Shown here: positions 1 through 8,226 of the stretch, piece after piece
Layout: each line of letters begins with the position of its first letter
How positions within the stretch are numbered: position 1 is the stretch's first letter
Source: Bacteroides sp. MSB163
GTDB taxonomy: Bacteria; Bacteroidota; Bacteroidia; Bacteroidales; Bacteroidaceae
Direction: 5' to 3'
Assembly (NCBI RefSeq): GCF_036416795.1
Contig: NZ_CP143867.1
Location: 4,332,001-4,396,000 of the forward strand
DNA length: 64,000 bases
Made by a program: the position numbers and the translations under genes
Notes under the pieces: model-generated
Databases searched by the model: none
What the model saw: only the letters and a program-made list of their open reading frames with translations
What the model was told of the DNA's origin: nothing

Positions 1-929
1 ATACTGTCATTCTGGAAGTAGATAGTGTGGAAGTGTTCCGTAGTGTGGTAGATCGTTTCTCGGAATATGAGAACCGGATGATTAATTCGTGGACGTACGG
101 GCAATACATGAAGTCATTCATCGAGCCGGGAAATACATTACGTATGCTGCATGCTCCCAATGGAAACCGGGGACTGGTTGATATTAATGAAGAGCGTCCC
201 TACCACTTCGTTTATACGCTGAAAGATGCGCTGGGAAATACTTCCAAAGTACGTTTTACGATACATGGAAAGCGTGCGGAAATAAAACCTGTGGAGCACC
301 GGGAGAAGTACATTTTTCACTGGAATAAAGTAAATATCCTGCAAGAGCCCGGTTTGAATCTGGTTATCCCCCGAGGGATGCTCTATGATGACGCATATCT
401 GAATTATGCCGTGCGGGCTGACAGTGGAGACATTGCTTTCACCTATCAGTTGAATGATACCCGTATACCTTTGCATGGACGTTGCGAATTAACTGTTGGA
501 TTGCGCCGCCGTCCATTGGAAGATATGACGAAATATTATGTAGCAAGTGTGGGTAATCGTGGAAAGAAATATAGTATAGGTGGCAAGTATGAAGACGGAT
601 TAATGAAGACGACGATCCGCGAACTGGGCACTTATACTGTTGCCATTGACACCGTACCGCCCCAAATCACTCCGCTCAATCCAAAACAATGGGGGAGCGC
701 GGGACGCATCACTTTCAAGGCAAAAGATGGAGAAACCGGTATCAGTAGCTACCGGGGAACCATAGACGGAAAATATGCTCTGTTTGGCAAGCCCAATTCC
801 ATCAGTGGAAATCTGGTTTGTGAACTCGATCCGCGACATGTGAAGAAAGGCGGACGACATATTGTAGAGATGACCGTGACGGATGGCTGCGGCAATCAGA
901 CGACAGAGCGGTTTGAGTTTGTCTGGTAA
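1..929 (+). CDS. C-terminal part of an M23-family metallopeptidase-like exported protein (partial)
   Basis: The reading frame is open to the left edge (TVILEVDSVEVFRS before the first possible GTG at 27), so this is the 3' end of a longer gene. The roughly 309 visible residues contain no catalytic HxH or HxxxD motif. They look like the beta-rich, Ig-like region (for example YTVAIDTVPPQITPLNP and IVEMTVTDGCGNQTTERFEF) that follows the LytM domain in large Bacteroides M23 peptidases. The family assignment comes from memory of that architecture; the catalytic domain would lie outside the window. If right, the protein is a cell-envelope peptidoglycan endopeptidase or a degenerate relative. It is followed after 36 bases by the C69 peptidase gene on the same strand, so co-transcription is possible. 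Confidence 0.55.
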   Translation, partial: TVILEVDSVEVFRSVVDRFSEYENRMINSWTYGQYMKSFIEPGNTLRMLHAPNGNRGLVDINEERPYHFVYTLKDALGNTSKVRFTIHGKRAEIKPVEHREKYIFHWNKVNILQEPGLNLVIPRGMLYDDAYLNYAVRADSGDIAFTYQLNDTRIPLHGRCELTVGLRRRPLEDMTKYYVASVGNRGKKYSIGGKYEDGLMKTTIRELGTYTVAIDTVPPQITPLNPKQWGSAGRITFKAKDGETGISSYRGTIDGKYALFGKPNSISGNLVCELDPRHVKKGGRHIVEMTVTDGCGNQTTERFEFVW

Positions 930-965
930 TGGAATATATTAATCGATAATTAAAATAACTGAAGT

Positions 966-2609
966 ATGAAAAGTAAAAGACTGACTCTTTCCGTCTTATG
1001 TATGGTGACAGCCGTAGCGCATGCGTTGGCTTGTACCAATCTTATTGTAGGTAAAAATGCCTCTACTGACGGTTCTACCATCGTTTCCTATTCTGCCGAT
1101 TCCTACGGGCTGTTCGGTGAGTTATACCATTACCCTGCCGGCGTACATAAGAAAGGTACTCTGATGGATGTACACGAGTGGGATACCGGTAAATATCTGG
1201 GCCAGATAGAGCAGGCCCGTCAGACTTACAATGTTATTGGTAACATCAACGAATTCCAGCTCACCATTGCCGAGACCACTTTCGGTGGTCGTCCGGAATT
1301 GGTAGATACTACCGGTATTATTGACTATGGTAGTCTGATTTATCTGGGACTGCAACGTGCCCGTACGGCCCGCGAGGCTATCAAGGTGATGACTGACCTT
1401 GTACAGGAATATGGTTATTACAGCAGTGGGGAATCTTTCACAATTGCCGATCCTAACGAAATCTGGATTATGGAAATGATTGGCAAAGGCCCCGGTGTGC
1501 GTGGTGCCGTATGGGTGGCCGTACGCATTCCGGATGATTGTATCTCGGCGCATGCCAACCAGTCGCGCATCCACCAGTTCGATATGAATGATAAGAACAA
1601 CTGTATGTATTCTTCCGATGTCATCTCTTTTGCCCGCGAAAAAGGTTACTTCAACGGTGTGAACAAGGATTTCAGCTTTGCTGATGCATACGCTCCTCTG
1701 GATTTCGGTGCACGCCGTTATTGCGAAGCCCGTGTATGGAGTTACTTCAATATGTTTACCGACCGTGGTGAGGAATTCCTTCCTTATATAGAAGGTAAAA
1801 CCAATCAGCCCATGCCTCTCTATTTGAAAGCCAACCGCAAAATCTCCGTACAGGATGTGAAGAATGCCATGCGCGACCATTACGAAGGTACTCCGCTGGA
1901 TATCAGCAAGGATTTTGGTGCAGGTCCTTATCATACTCCTTACCGTCTTTCTCCGCTGTCCTTCAAGGTGAACGACCAGGAATATTTCAACGAACGTCCC
2001 ATCTCTACCCAGCAGTCAGGTTTTGTTTTCGTATCTCAGATGCGCTCTACCATGCCCGATGCTATCGGTGGCGTGCTGTGGTTCGGTACGGATGATGCTA
2101 ATATGACAGTGTTCACACCTGTATATTGCTGTACCGATAAAGTGCCTGTATGCTACTCTCGCGTAGATGGCGCCGACTATATTACCTTCTCTTGGAATTC
2201 TTCTTTCTGGATATTCAACTGGGTGGCGAATATGGTTTATCCCCGCTACGACCTGATGATTGGCGATGTACGTGCAAGCCAGTCGGAGATGGAAACTACT
2301 TTCAATGATGCGCAGGAAGGTATCGAATCGGCTGCATCCAAACTGTATTCCAAAGATCCTGCCCGGGCAAAAGCGTTCCTGACTAACTACACGAATATGA
2401 CCGCGCAAAGTACGCTCGATACCTGGAAACGTCTCGGCGAATTCCTTATTGTAAAATACAATGATGGTGTGGTGAAACGTATGAAAGACGGTAAGTTCGA
2501 ACGTAATTCCATCGGTCAGCCGGCTGGTGTGATACGTCCCGGATATCCGAAAGAATTCCTTGAAGAATATGCAAAACAAACCGGCGACCGCTATAAAATG
2601 CCGGAATAA
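966..2609 (+). CDS. C69 family dipeptidase, exported
   Basis: The 547-residue protein belongs to the C69 (PepD/U34) N-terminal nucleophile dipeptidases. Residues 1-22 form a signal peptide (MKSKRLTLSVLCMVTAVAHA then LA). The next residue, Cys23 in ACTNLIVGKNAS, is the expected catalytic nucleophile exposed by processing. The following GKNASTDGSTIVSYSAD stretch is the usual start of the family fold. The body contains a typical ESFTIADPNEIWIMEM block and a DYITFSWNSSFWIFNW block. Known members hydrolyse dipeptides; this one is probably periplasmic or lipid-anchored. It follows an M23-like gene closely, which suggests a peptide or peptidoglycan-fragment degradation context. The ATG at 966 is chosen because it gives a complete signal peptide. 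Confidence 0.9.
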   Translation: MKSKRLTLSVLCMVTAVAHALACTNLIVGKNASTDGSTIVSYSADSYGLFGELYHYPAGVHKKGTLMDVHEWDTGKYLGQIEQARQTYNVIGNINEFQLTIAETTFGGRPELVDTTGIIDYGSLIYLGLQRARTAREAIKVMTDLVQEYGYYSSGESFTIADPNEIWIMEMIGKGPGVRGAVWVAVRIPDDCISAHANQSRIHQFDMNDKNNCMYSSDVISFAREKGYFNGVNKDFSFADAYAPLDFGARRYCEARVWSYFNMFTDRGEEFLPYIEGKTNQPMPLYLKANRKISVQDVKNAMRDHYEGTPLDISKDFGAGPYHTPYRLSPLSFKVNDQEYFNERPISTQQSGFVFVSQMRSTMPDAIGGVLWFGTDDANMTVFTPVYCCTDKVPVCYSRVDGADYITFSWNSSFWIFNWVANMVYPRYDLMIGDVRASQSEMETTFNDAQEGIESAASKLYSKDPARAKAFLTNYTNMTAQSTLDTWKRLGEFLIVKYNDGVVKRMKDGKFERNSIGQPAGVIRPGYPKEFLEEYAKQTGDRYKMPE

Positions 2610-2619
2610 CACCCTGTTG

Positions 2620-2657
2620 CAGATTTCACGGGAACTTCATTTCTCCTGTGAAATCTG
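2620..2657 (+). terminator. Hairpin after the C69 peptidase gene
   Basis: CAGATTTCAC (2620-2629) and GTGAAATCTG (2648-2657) form a perfect 10-bp stem ten bases after the stop codon. No T-run follows, so this is a terminator-like or mRNA 3'-end stabilising hairpin rather than a canonical intrinsic terminator. Confidence 0.5.
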
Positions 2658-2711
2658 TACAATACAGTGTAAATCTTTAATGAAAAAGTAGGATATTTGA
2701 ACTTATTCGCC

Positions 2712-2719
2712 TACATTTG
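2712..2719 (+). promoter_or_regulatory. Bacteroides -7 box upstream of phosphohexomutase
   Basis: TACATTTG matches the Bacteroides consensus TAnnTTTG and lies about 50 bases before the start codon at 2770. A TTTG lies at 2696-2699, but the 12-base gap is shorter than the usual ~20, so only the -7 element is convincing. Confidence 0.5.
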
Positions 2720-2769
2720 TGTCTTCCAAATAACAGATATATTTTAACCTCTAAAATAACAATAATTGT

Positions 2770-4512
2770 ATGGAAAATCAGGAACTTATCAAGCAGGTAA
2801 CTGAGAAAGCCCAAATGTGGCTCACCCCGGCTTATGATGCCGAAACTCAGGCTGAAGTAAAACGCATGTTGGAAAACGAAGATAAAACTGAGTTGATAGA
2901 TTGTTTCTATAAGGATTTGGAATTCGGGACGGGTGGCCTGCGCGGCATCATGGGTGCTGGAACCAATCGCATGAATATCTATACCGTAGGTGCTGCAACA
3001 CAGGGCCTTTCCAACTATCTGAATAAGTGTTTCAAGGACAAAGAGCAGATTTCCGTTGTGGTAGGTTATGACTGCCGTAACAATAGCGACAAGTTTGCCC
3101 GGATTTCTGCAGATATCTTCTCTGCAAACGGTATCAAGGTATATCTCTTCGACGATTTGCGTCCTACACCGGAAGTTTCTTTTGCTATCCGTCACTTCGG
3201 TTGCCAGAGTGGCATCAATATCACGGCAAGTCATAACCCGAGAGAATACAATGGCTATAAGGCTTATTGGGATGATGGCGCACAAGTACTTGCTCCGCAC
3301 GATACCGCTATCATTGACGAAGTAAACAAGGTGACTGTTGATGATATCAAGTTTGAAGGTAACAAAGAGTTGATTCAGATAATTGGTGCTGATGTAGACA
3401 AGATCTATCTGGATATGGTTCATTCTATTTCTATAGATCCGGAAGTTATCAAGCGTCAGAAAGATCTCAGCATTGTTTATACTCCTTTGCATGGTGCAGG
3501 TCGTGTGCTGATTCCTTCTTCTCTGAAAGAATGGGGATTTGAGAATGTAAATTGCGTACCCGAGCAGATGGTGAAGGATGGCAATTTCCCGACAGTGGTA
3601 TCTCCGAACCCTGAAAATGCTGAGGCGCTTTCTATGGCTATCGCATTGGCGAAGAAGATCGATGCCGATATTGTAATGGCCAGTGACCCGGATGCTGACC
3701 GTGTAGGTATGGCTTGCAAAGATGATAAAGGTGAGTGGGTGCTTATCAATGGTAACCAGACTTGTCTGATCTTCTTGTATTACATTATCAAGAATCGTAT
3801 TGCAATGGGTAAGATGCAGCCGAATGATTTTATTGTGAAGACCATTGTAACTACTGAACTGATTAAAGCTGTCGCTGATAAGAATAAGATTGAAATGCGT
3901 GATTGCTACACTGGTTTCAAATGGATTGCACGTGAAATCCGTTTGAGCGAAGGTAAGCAGCAATATATTGGTGGTGGTGAAGAAAGCTACGGCTTCCTGG
4001 CAGAAGACTTTGTTCGTGATAAAGATGCCGTTTCCGCTTGTTCATTGTTGGCTGAGATCTGTGCCTGGGCTAAGGATCAGGGCAAGACGCTGTATGATGT
4101 GCTGATGGATATCTATGTAGAGTATGGTTTCTCTAAAGAAACGACTGTAAACGTAGTGAAACCCGGTAAGAGCGGTGCGGATGAAATCAAAGCCATGATG
4201 GATAACTTCCGTGCTAACCCGCCGAAAGAAATCGGAGGTTCACCTGTTAAATTGATCAAGGATTATAAGACATTGAAGATGATCGATGCTCAGGGAAATG
4301 CTGTTGATCTGGATATGCCGGAGACTTCAAATGTTCTTCAGTATTTCACGGAAGACGGTACAAAGATTTCTGTTCGTCCGTCGGGTACAGAACCGAAAAT
4401 CAAGTTCTATATCGAGGTGAAGGGCGAAATGGGTTGCCCGAAATGCTACGCCAGTGCTGATGCTGAAGCAGAAGAGAAAGTGGTGGCAGTACGTAAGTCA
4501 CTTGGTATCTGA
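2770..4512 (+). CDS. Phosphohexomutase (phosphoglucomutase/phosphomannomutase family)
   Basis: The 580-residue protein has all four signatures of the alpha-D-phosphohexomutase superfamily. They are the active-site loop TASHNPREYNGYKAYW with phospho-acceptor Ser154, the metal loop DPDADRVG (Asp306, 308, 310), the sugar-specificity loop GGGEESYGF near residue 403, and the phosphate-binding loop RPSGTEPKIKFY starting at Arg536. It interconverts hexose 1- and 6-phosphates in the cytoplasm. The length and GEESYG loop match the long PGM2-like/PgcA bacterial group; whether glucose, mannose or another sugar is preferred cannot be told from sequence. It is a single-gene unit with its own -7 box upstream and a strong terminator downstream. 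Confidence 0.95.
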   Translation: MENQELIKQVTEKAQMWLTPAYDAETQAEVKRMLENEDKTELIDCFYKDLEFGTGGLRGIMGAGTNRMNIYTVGAATQGLSNYLNKCFKDKEQISVVVGYDCRNNSDKFARISADIFSANGIKVYLFDDLRPTPEVSFAIRHFGCQSGINITASHNPREYNGYKAYWDDGAQVLAPHDTAIIDEVNKVTVDDIKFEGNKELIQIIGADVDKIYLDMVHSISIDPEVIKRQKDLSIVYTPLHGAGRVLIPSSLKEWGFENVNCVPEQMVKDGNFPTVVSPNPENAEALSMAIALAKKIDADIVMASDPDADRVGMACKDDKGEWVLINGNQTCLIFLYYIIKNRIAMGKMQPNDFIVKTIVTTELIKAVADKNKIEMRDCYTGFKWIAREIRLSEGKQQYIGGGEESYGFLAEDFVRDKDAVSACSLLAEICAWAKDQGKTLYDVLMDIYVEYGFSKETTVNVVKPGKSGADEIKAMMDNFRANPPKEIGGSPVKLIKDYKTLKMIDAQGNAVDLDMPETSNVLQYFTEDGTKISVRPSGTEPKIKFYIEVKGEMGCPKCYASADAEAEEKVVAVRKSLGI

Positions 4513-4542
4513 GAAAGATAAACTGCTGTAAGGCAGAAGGAA

Positions 4543-4575
4543 AGGTGTAATCCTGCGAAGGGTTGCACCTTTTTT
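4543..4575 (+). terminator. Intrinsic terminator of the phosphohexomutase gene
   Basis: AGGTGTAATC pairs with GGTTGCACCT (about 10 bp with two G-T pairs) around a short loop and runs directly into a T-rich tract (TTTTTTGTTTTTT). It lies 30 bases after the stop codon. Confidence 0.85.
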
Positions 4576-4706
4576 GTTTTTTATCCGTTAGCGTGGACAT
4601 TCTTCCCGTTTTAAGGTTCTTTTGCTTTCTTTAAGTCAACTCTGAAATCATTCTCTGTTAAATGCCGTTTTATATGCAACGTATAAACCTAACCTAAACC
4701 TTAGTA

Positions 4707-4826
4707 ATATCCATTAGGATGATAAAAAGGGGATTTTAGCAATTAGTGGCGTAAGAGCGTTTTCAATAGTGAAAGCATCGGTTGAGATAAATTGCTACTA
4801 TCCCCTTTTTTTCTGATGGATATATT
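4707..4826. repeat. Long imperfect inverted repeat between convergent genes
   Basis: The segment around 4707-4744 and that around 4790-4826 are imperfect reverse complements over about 37 bases. The inner arms are AAAAAGGGGATTTTAGCAAT and AATTGCTACTATCCCC; the outer arms are ATATCCATTAGGATGAT and TCTGATGGATAT. They enclose about 45 bases. The 479-base gap between the convergent mutase and NudC genes holds no gene. The element could be a bidirectional transcription barrier, a structured RNA or a decayed MITE. No target-site duplication was obvious. Confidence 0.6.
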
Positions 4827-4844
4827 TTAGAATTACTTGATGAA

Positions 4845-4975
4845 GGTCGAATGACCGGGAGATGAGAAAATATACAGATTGCGGTTGCATGCTAATTGGT
4901 TGATGTGAATGAGAGTCGTTTCATTCGTAGTTGTTCGTTTGTTGAATGCATGTCCTCCGCAATCTGTTTTTATTT
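4845..4975 (+). other. Candidate structured RNA or second terminator
   Basis: A small hairpin GGTC-GAAT-GACC (4845-4856) is followed by a long-range 11-bp perfect inverted repeat, ACAGATTGCGG (4874-4884) with CCGCAATCTGT (4957-4967). A T-rich tail (TTTTATTTG) follows. The 72-base loop has further pairing potential (TTGCATGC/GCATG and GAATGA/TCATTC). This could be a small RNA ending at its own terminator, or simply a terminator. No promoter was identified. Confidence 0.35.
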
Positions 4976-4991
4976 GAATGATTTCCGTCTT

Positions 4992-5795
4992 TTAATTATT
5001 GCTTAGCCACCAGTCTATCATCTTTCGTGCTATGCTCAGTTTTCGTGGGATTTCCGGCATATTTTCTTTTGAATAGAATGCTCCGGCACTGAGCTCGTCT
5101 TTCTGTAACTTGATTTCCCCACTTTCATAATCAGCAATGAAGCCTACCATCAGTCCGCTGGGATAGGGCCAGGGCTGGTTGCCGAAATAAGTGATATTTT
5201 TCACTCGCAATCCGGTTTCTTCCATCACTTCGCGTTGTACGCATTGTTCCAGAGTTTCTCCTGCTTCGAGGAAACCGGCTACCAAACCATAGAATGTTCC
5301 GCGGAAATTGCGGGCATGCACCAGTAAGATTTCTTCCCCGCGGCGTATTAGTACAATGATAGCTGTAGAAATAGGTGGATATATTTCGTAAGCACACGAA
5401 GGGCATTTTTTCATGATAGGGGTCTTATGTTCCGTAGGCATACCACACGCAGGACAAAAACGGCTGTGCTGATCCCAATACAGTATCTGATATGCTTTTC
5501 CGGCAGCTTTATATTCGTCCAGAGTGATGTATTCGTAGGACCCCCGGAGGTTGACCATAGCCCATTCTTCTGTTTCTGTAACAAGCTGTTCAATGGCGAA
5601 TGCATGTACCATTTCATCCGTGGGCAGAAAGACTTCATGGATCGTACTACCTGAGCCGGGGGCCAACGGTGGTTCTGTACCATAAGGTACACTGTATTTA
5701 ATCTCTCCTTTTTCTGTTTTCTCTTTTTTCAGCAACAGTTGGTCTTTGAAAAAGACGAACCACTGTGTAGGGCTCTGGTTTTTACTATTCTCCAT
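4992..5795 (-). CDS. nudC: NAD(+)/NADH pyrophosphatase NudC
   Basis: The 267-residue protein has the two hallmarks of NudC. A four-cysteine zinc ribbon (Cys114, Cys117, Cys131, Cys134: CPACG...CPSCA) is followed by a complete Nudix box from Gly174 to Leu196 (G-x5-E-x7-REVMEETGL). Just after it comes NQPWPYPSGLM (from about 205), close to the SQPWPFPxS array that marks NADH pyrophosphatases among Nudix enzymes. Family members hydrolyse NADH/NAD+ to NMN and AMP and can remove NAD caps from RNA. The family length is usual. The gene converges with the mutase gene and lies 103 bases downstream of the GNAT gene on the same strand; no separate promoter was recognised. Confidence 0.93.
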   Translation of the reverse strand: MENSKNQSPTQWFVFFKDQLLLKKEKTEKGEIKYSVPYGTEPPLAPGSGSTIHEVFLPTDEMVHAFAIEQLVTETEEWAMVNLRGSYEYITLDEYKAAGKAYQILYWDQHSRFCPACGMPTEHKTPIMKKCPSCAYEIYPPISTAIIVLIRRGEEILLVHARNFRGTFYGLVAGFLEAGETLEQCVQREVMEETGLRVKNITYFGNQPWPYPSGLMVGFIADYESGEIKLQKDELSAGAFYSKENMPEIPRKLSIARKMIDWWLSNN

Positions 5796-5898
5796 TCCTG
5801 ATAAAATATCTGTTTAAAAGATTATATATTAGCTATATGCATCCTGCATCCATAGCAGTTAGGCGGTTATTCTCAAAAAAGCAGAAAAAATTCGAAGA

Positions 5899-6393
5899 TT
5901 ATCGTGATATTTTCTGGTATGCAATTCTGGGCGTCCCATTTGAGACATAAACCGTCCCACAACGGATAAATTCGTTTCGTACAAGGAGGTTTTGCATGAT
6001 GATATTGTCTTTATGTGTGTCCGCACGTAAGCTTGGATATTGCTTGGCGCACCAATTTAAACAGATATCGCCAATGCCTTTGTAACTTCCGTCGGAAGCG
6101 ATACGGTGAATCACATAATAGGGATCATCATTCAGCCAAGCTCCATCTTCAATAATGGCATAAAAAGGGTCGGGACTCGGAACAAAACAAAATGTTCCGA
6201 TGATTTTTCCGTGTTCATCTTCGCATGCGTAACAATGTCCGTCGGTGATTTCTTTGGCAATCAGTTCACGCTGTGGGTAGCCGTTGATCCACTGGTTTCC
6301 GTTTCCTACGGATGCCATAAACTTGCGGGCATGATCGAATATCTCCATCAGGCGGTCTAAGTCAGAAAGTTGGCTGGGACGAATTTGTATCAT
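5899..6393 (-). CDS. GNAT family N-acetyltransferase
   Basis: Starting at the internal ATG (MIQIRPSQLSDLDRLMEIFD) the protein has 164 residues and a GNAT fold. There is an N-terminal IRPSQLSDLDRLMEIF motif A-like helix, a central GTFCFVPSPDPFYAIIEDGAW strand region, and an acetyl-CoA loop-like segment IHRIASDGSYKGIGDICLNWC. The substrate is unknown. An upstream in-frame ATG at 6432 would overlap the probable -7 box at 6430-6437, so the start at 6393 is preferred. The C-terminal NEFIRCGTVYVSNGTPRIAYQ resembles the usual (G)F...G...YQ ending of small GNATs in Bacteroides. Confidence 0.8.
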   Translation of the reverse strand: MIQIRPSQLSDLDRLMEIFDHARKFMASVGNGNQWINGYPQRELIAKEITDGHCYACEDEHGKIIGTFCFVPSPDPFYAIIEDGAWLNDDPYYVIHRIASDGSYKGIGDICLNWCAKQYPSLRADTHKDNIIMQNLLVRNEFIRCGTVYVSNGTPRIAYQKISR

Positions 6394-6429
6394 ATCTGTA
6401 AACCTGTTAAGTTGCTTAATTCCGGAATG

Positions 6430-6437
6430 CAAATGTA
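6430..6437 (-). promoter_or_regulatory. -7 box of the GNAT gene
   Basis: Minus-strand TACATTTG fits TAnnTTTG and sits 37-44 bases upstream of the chosen start codon at 6393. Confidence 0.5.
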
Positions 6438-6454
6438 CATCATTATTTTTTATA

Positions 6455-7177
6455 TTATCCTTTTCTTTTTCCTTTCATTAGAAATTCTTCAAAGAATGTA
6501 TCGCGGTAGCTGTTGCCTATGGCAATTTCATAATTGCCTATATAGATGTCATTGTTATCAAATGAATCGATGTGGCGGGTATTGACGATATAGGACTTGT
6601 TTACACGGAGGAACATATTCTGGGGCAGGAGCTCGGAGATACCTTTCATATTCATACGGGTTATGATGCGCTGCTCCGGTAATTGAAGGATTACATAGTC
6701 TTTCAATCCTTCGATGAAGAGAATATCGGCATAGTTTACTTTGAAATATTTCCGTTCGGACTTGACAAAGAAATACTCGGAAGATACATTGGCTTCGATG
6801 GCCTCTTTCTCTTCTTTCATCAATAATGAATGATAGGAGAGAGCCTTCTGCACAGCTTTTTGGAAACGTTCTGCTTCTATCGGCTTGACCAGATAGTCGA
6901 TGGCATCGACCTCATAGCTATCCAGTGCATATTCCGTATAGGCAGTGGTGAAGATGATAAGTGTTCGTTTGGAGACAGTATGCGCGAACTCTATGCCGGT
7001 GATACCGGGCATCTGGATATCCAGAAAGATTAGGTCGACAGAATGTTCTTCCATAAACCGTGCGGCGGACACTGCATTGTTGAACATGCTCAGTAAGCAA
7101 AGCTCTTTATTTTCTTCTACCAGCATTTCCATAGCCTCGCGTGCCAGGGGTTCATCATCTATTATAATACAATTCAT
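6455..7177 (-). CDS. LytTR-family response regulator
   Basis: The 240-residue protein has an N-terminal receiver (acidic pair Asp7/Asp8, phospho-acceptor Asp53 in LIFLDIQMPG, Lys98 in YLVKPI). A C-terminal LytTR DNA-binding domain runs from about 130 to 236, with YFFVKSERKYFKVNYADILFIE and the FLRVNKSYIVNTRHI signature. It should bind DNA repeats as a phosphorylated dimer. Its start overlaps the end of the histidine kinase gene by 4 bases (ATGA), so it is translationally coupled as the last gene of a receptor - kinase-like - kinase - regulator set. Possible targets include the phased GTTGTAYAAC repeats upstream of the receptor gene; this is inference. Confidence 0.93.
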   Translation of the reverse strand: MNCIIIDDEPLAREAMEMLVEENKELCLLSMFNNAVSAARFMEEHSVDLIFLDIQMPGITGIEFAHTVSKRTLIIFTTAYTEYALDSYEVDAIDYLVKPIEAERFQKAVQKALSYHSLLMKEEKEAIEANVSSEYFFVKSERKYFKVNYADILFIEGLKDYVILQLPEQRIITRMNMKGISELLPQNMFLRVNKSYIVNTRHIDSFDNNDIYIGNYEIAIGNSYRDTFFEEFLMKGKRKG

Positions 7178-8226
7178 AAGTTCAGCTTTAAATTTACTAC
7201 ATATTTGTTTTCTGTCTCGGACACTTCCAGTAAATAGCGACCGACATATAAGAGTTCGAGCCGACGTCGGATGTTTGTTAGTCCGATTCCGCCTACACGG
7301 CTCTTGCCTGTTGCTACGGCAGGCTTGGAATTTTCACACTGGAATTCCAATTGATTATCATCAACCTTGAAGAAAAGGTGAACGTATGACGGATGTTCAC
7401 TATCGAAATTATGCTTCACTGCATTCTCTACAAAAGGAATGAATAGCAAGGCCGGCAATTGTATGCCATTGATATTACCTTCCTCTGTGATATTGTAGTC
7501 AAAGTGGTCACGCCGTACTTTTTCCAGATTCAGATAATCGTTCAGGAAACGGACATCGGAGCGGAGAGGTACATGTTCGCGGAAGTTATCATTCATCTGG
7601 TAACGCAATAAATCTTCAAGCTTGAATAATACTTTAGATGCTTCTGCGGGATTCTTTCGAATGAGTACATTGGCATTATTCAGCATATTGAATAAGAAGT
7701 GAGGATTTATCTGGTTTTTGAGAAACTTCAATTCAGAATGCAGAGTGGCAGATTGGATCTCATCTACACGCTGGTTATAGAGTATCCAGTGGCGGAGTAG
7801 GAGTATGGCGGACATTCCGGCTACGGTAAATCCCATGGCTAATACTCCTGATATGGCATTTACCACGATAGGCAATAGACCGTTATCGGATGAGGGAACA
7901 GAAATGTCGATGGTGAAAATTTGGAATATGGCTACAGCTATAATGACTATCAGACTAACTCCGGATACACCGAGGGCATATATCAACAGGCGATTTTTCA
8001 TCAGGAAGCGAGGGAATAGCCAATAAAGATTGATATAGAAAACTGCATCAATGGAAATAAAATAGATGGCCCATCCCAGCAACCTTTGAGGAAAGCTGAG
8101 TGGTCGCATGGGGACATTCCAAAGTATGTTTACTGTAATCATAAATACCACGAATTGCAGAAACAGATGCCTTGCCGTCCGATAACGTGGAGCAAGCAGG
8201 AAATTGGTAAAACGGTTATTGATCAT
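7174..8226 (-). CDS. Sensor histidine kinase, LytS/YehU type
   Basis: The 350-residue protein has four predicted membrane segments in its first 150 residues (about 20-37, 50-70, 80-104 and 125-147). A His_kinase (PF06580) domain follows, with phospho-acceptor His176 in FLKNQINPHFLFNMLNN. The ATPase region keeps the N-box FIPFVENAVKHNF and the G-box VGGIGLTNIRRRLELLY. It has no separate sensor domain, so the membrane bundle itself or a partner is likely the sensor. It overlaps the upstream kinase-like gene and the downstream LytTR regulator by 4 bases each. The regulator is its obvious partner. Confidence 0.93.
   Translation of the reverse strand: MINNRFTNFLLAPRYRTARHLFLQFVVFMITVNILWNVPMRPLSFPQRLLGWAIYFISIDAVFYINLYWLFPRFLMKNRLLIYALGVSGVSLIVIIAVAIFQIFTIDISVPSSDNGLLPIVVNAISGVLAMGFTVAGMSAILLLRHWILYNQRVDEIQSATLHSELKFLKNQINPHFLFNMLNNANVLIRKNPAEASKVLFKLEDLLRYQMNDNFREHVPLRSDVRFLNDYLNLEKVRRDHFDYNITEEGNINGIQLPALLFIPFVENAVKHNFDSEHPSYVHLFFKVDDNQLEFQCENSKPAVATGKSRVGGIGLTNIRRRLELLYVGRYLLEVSETENKYVVNLKLNL

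Noticed and set aside
1122..1934. 270-codon minus-strand frame opposite the C69 peptidase gene
   Set aside because: Antisense shadow without motif, promoter or plausible start context.
2677..3963. 428-codon open frame on the minus strand opposite the phosphohexomutase gene
   Set aside because: It is a shadow: it runs opposite catalytic motifs of a clear enzyme gene, has no recognisable domain and is rich in residues that arise from antisense codons (Ile, His, Thr).
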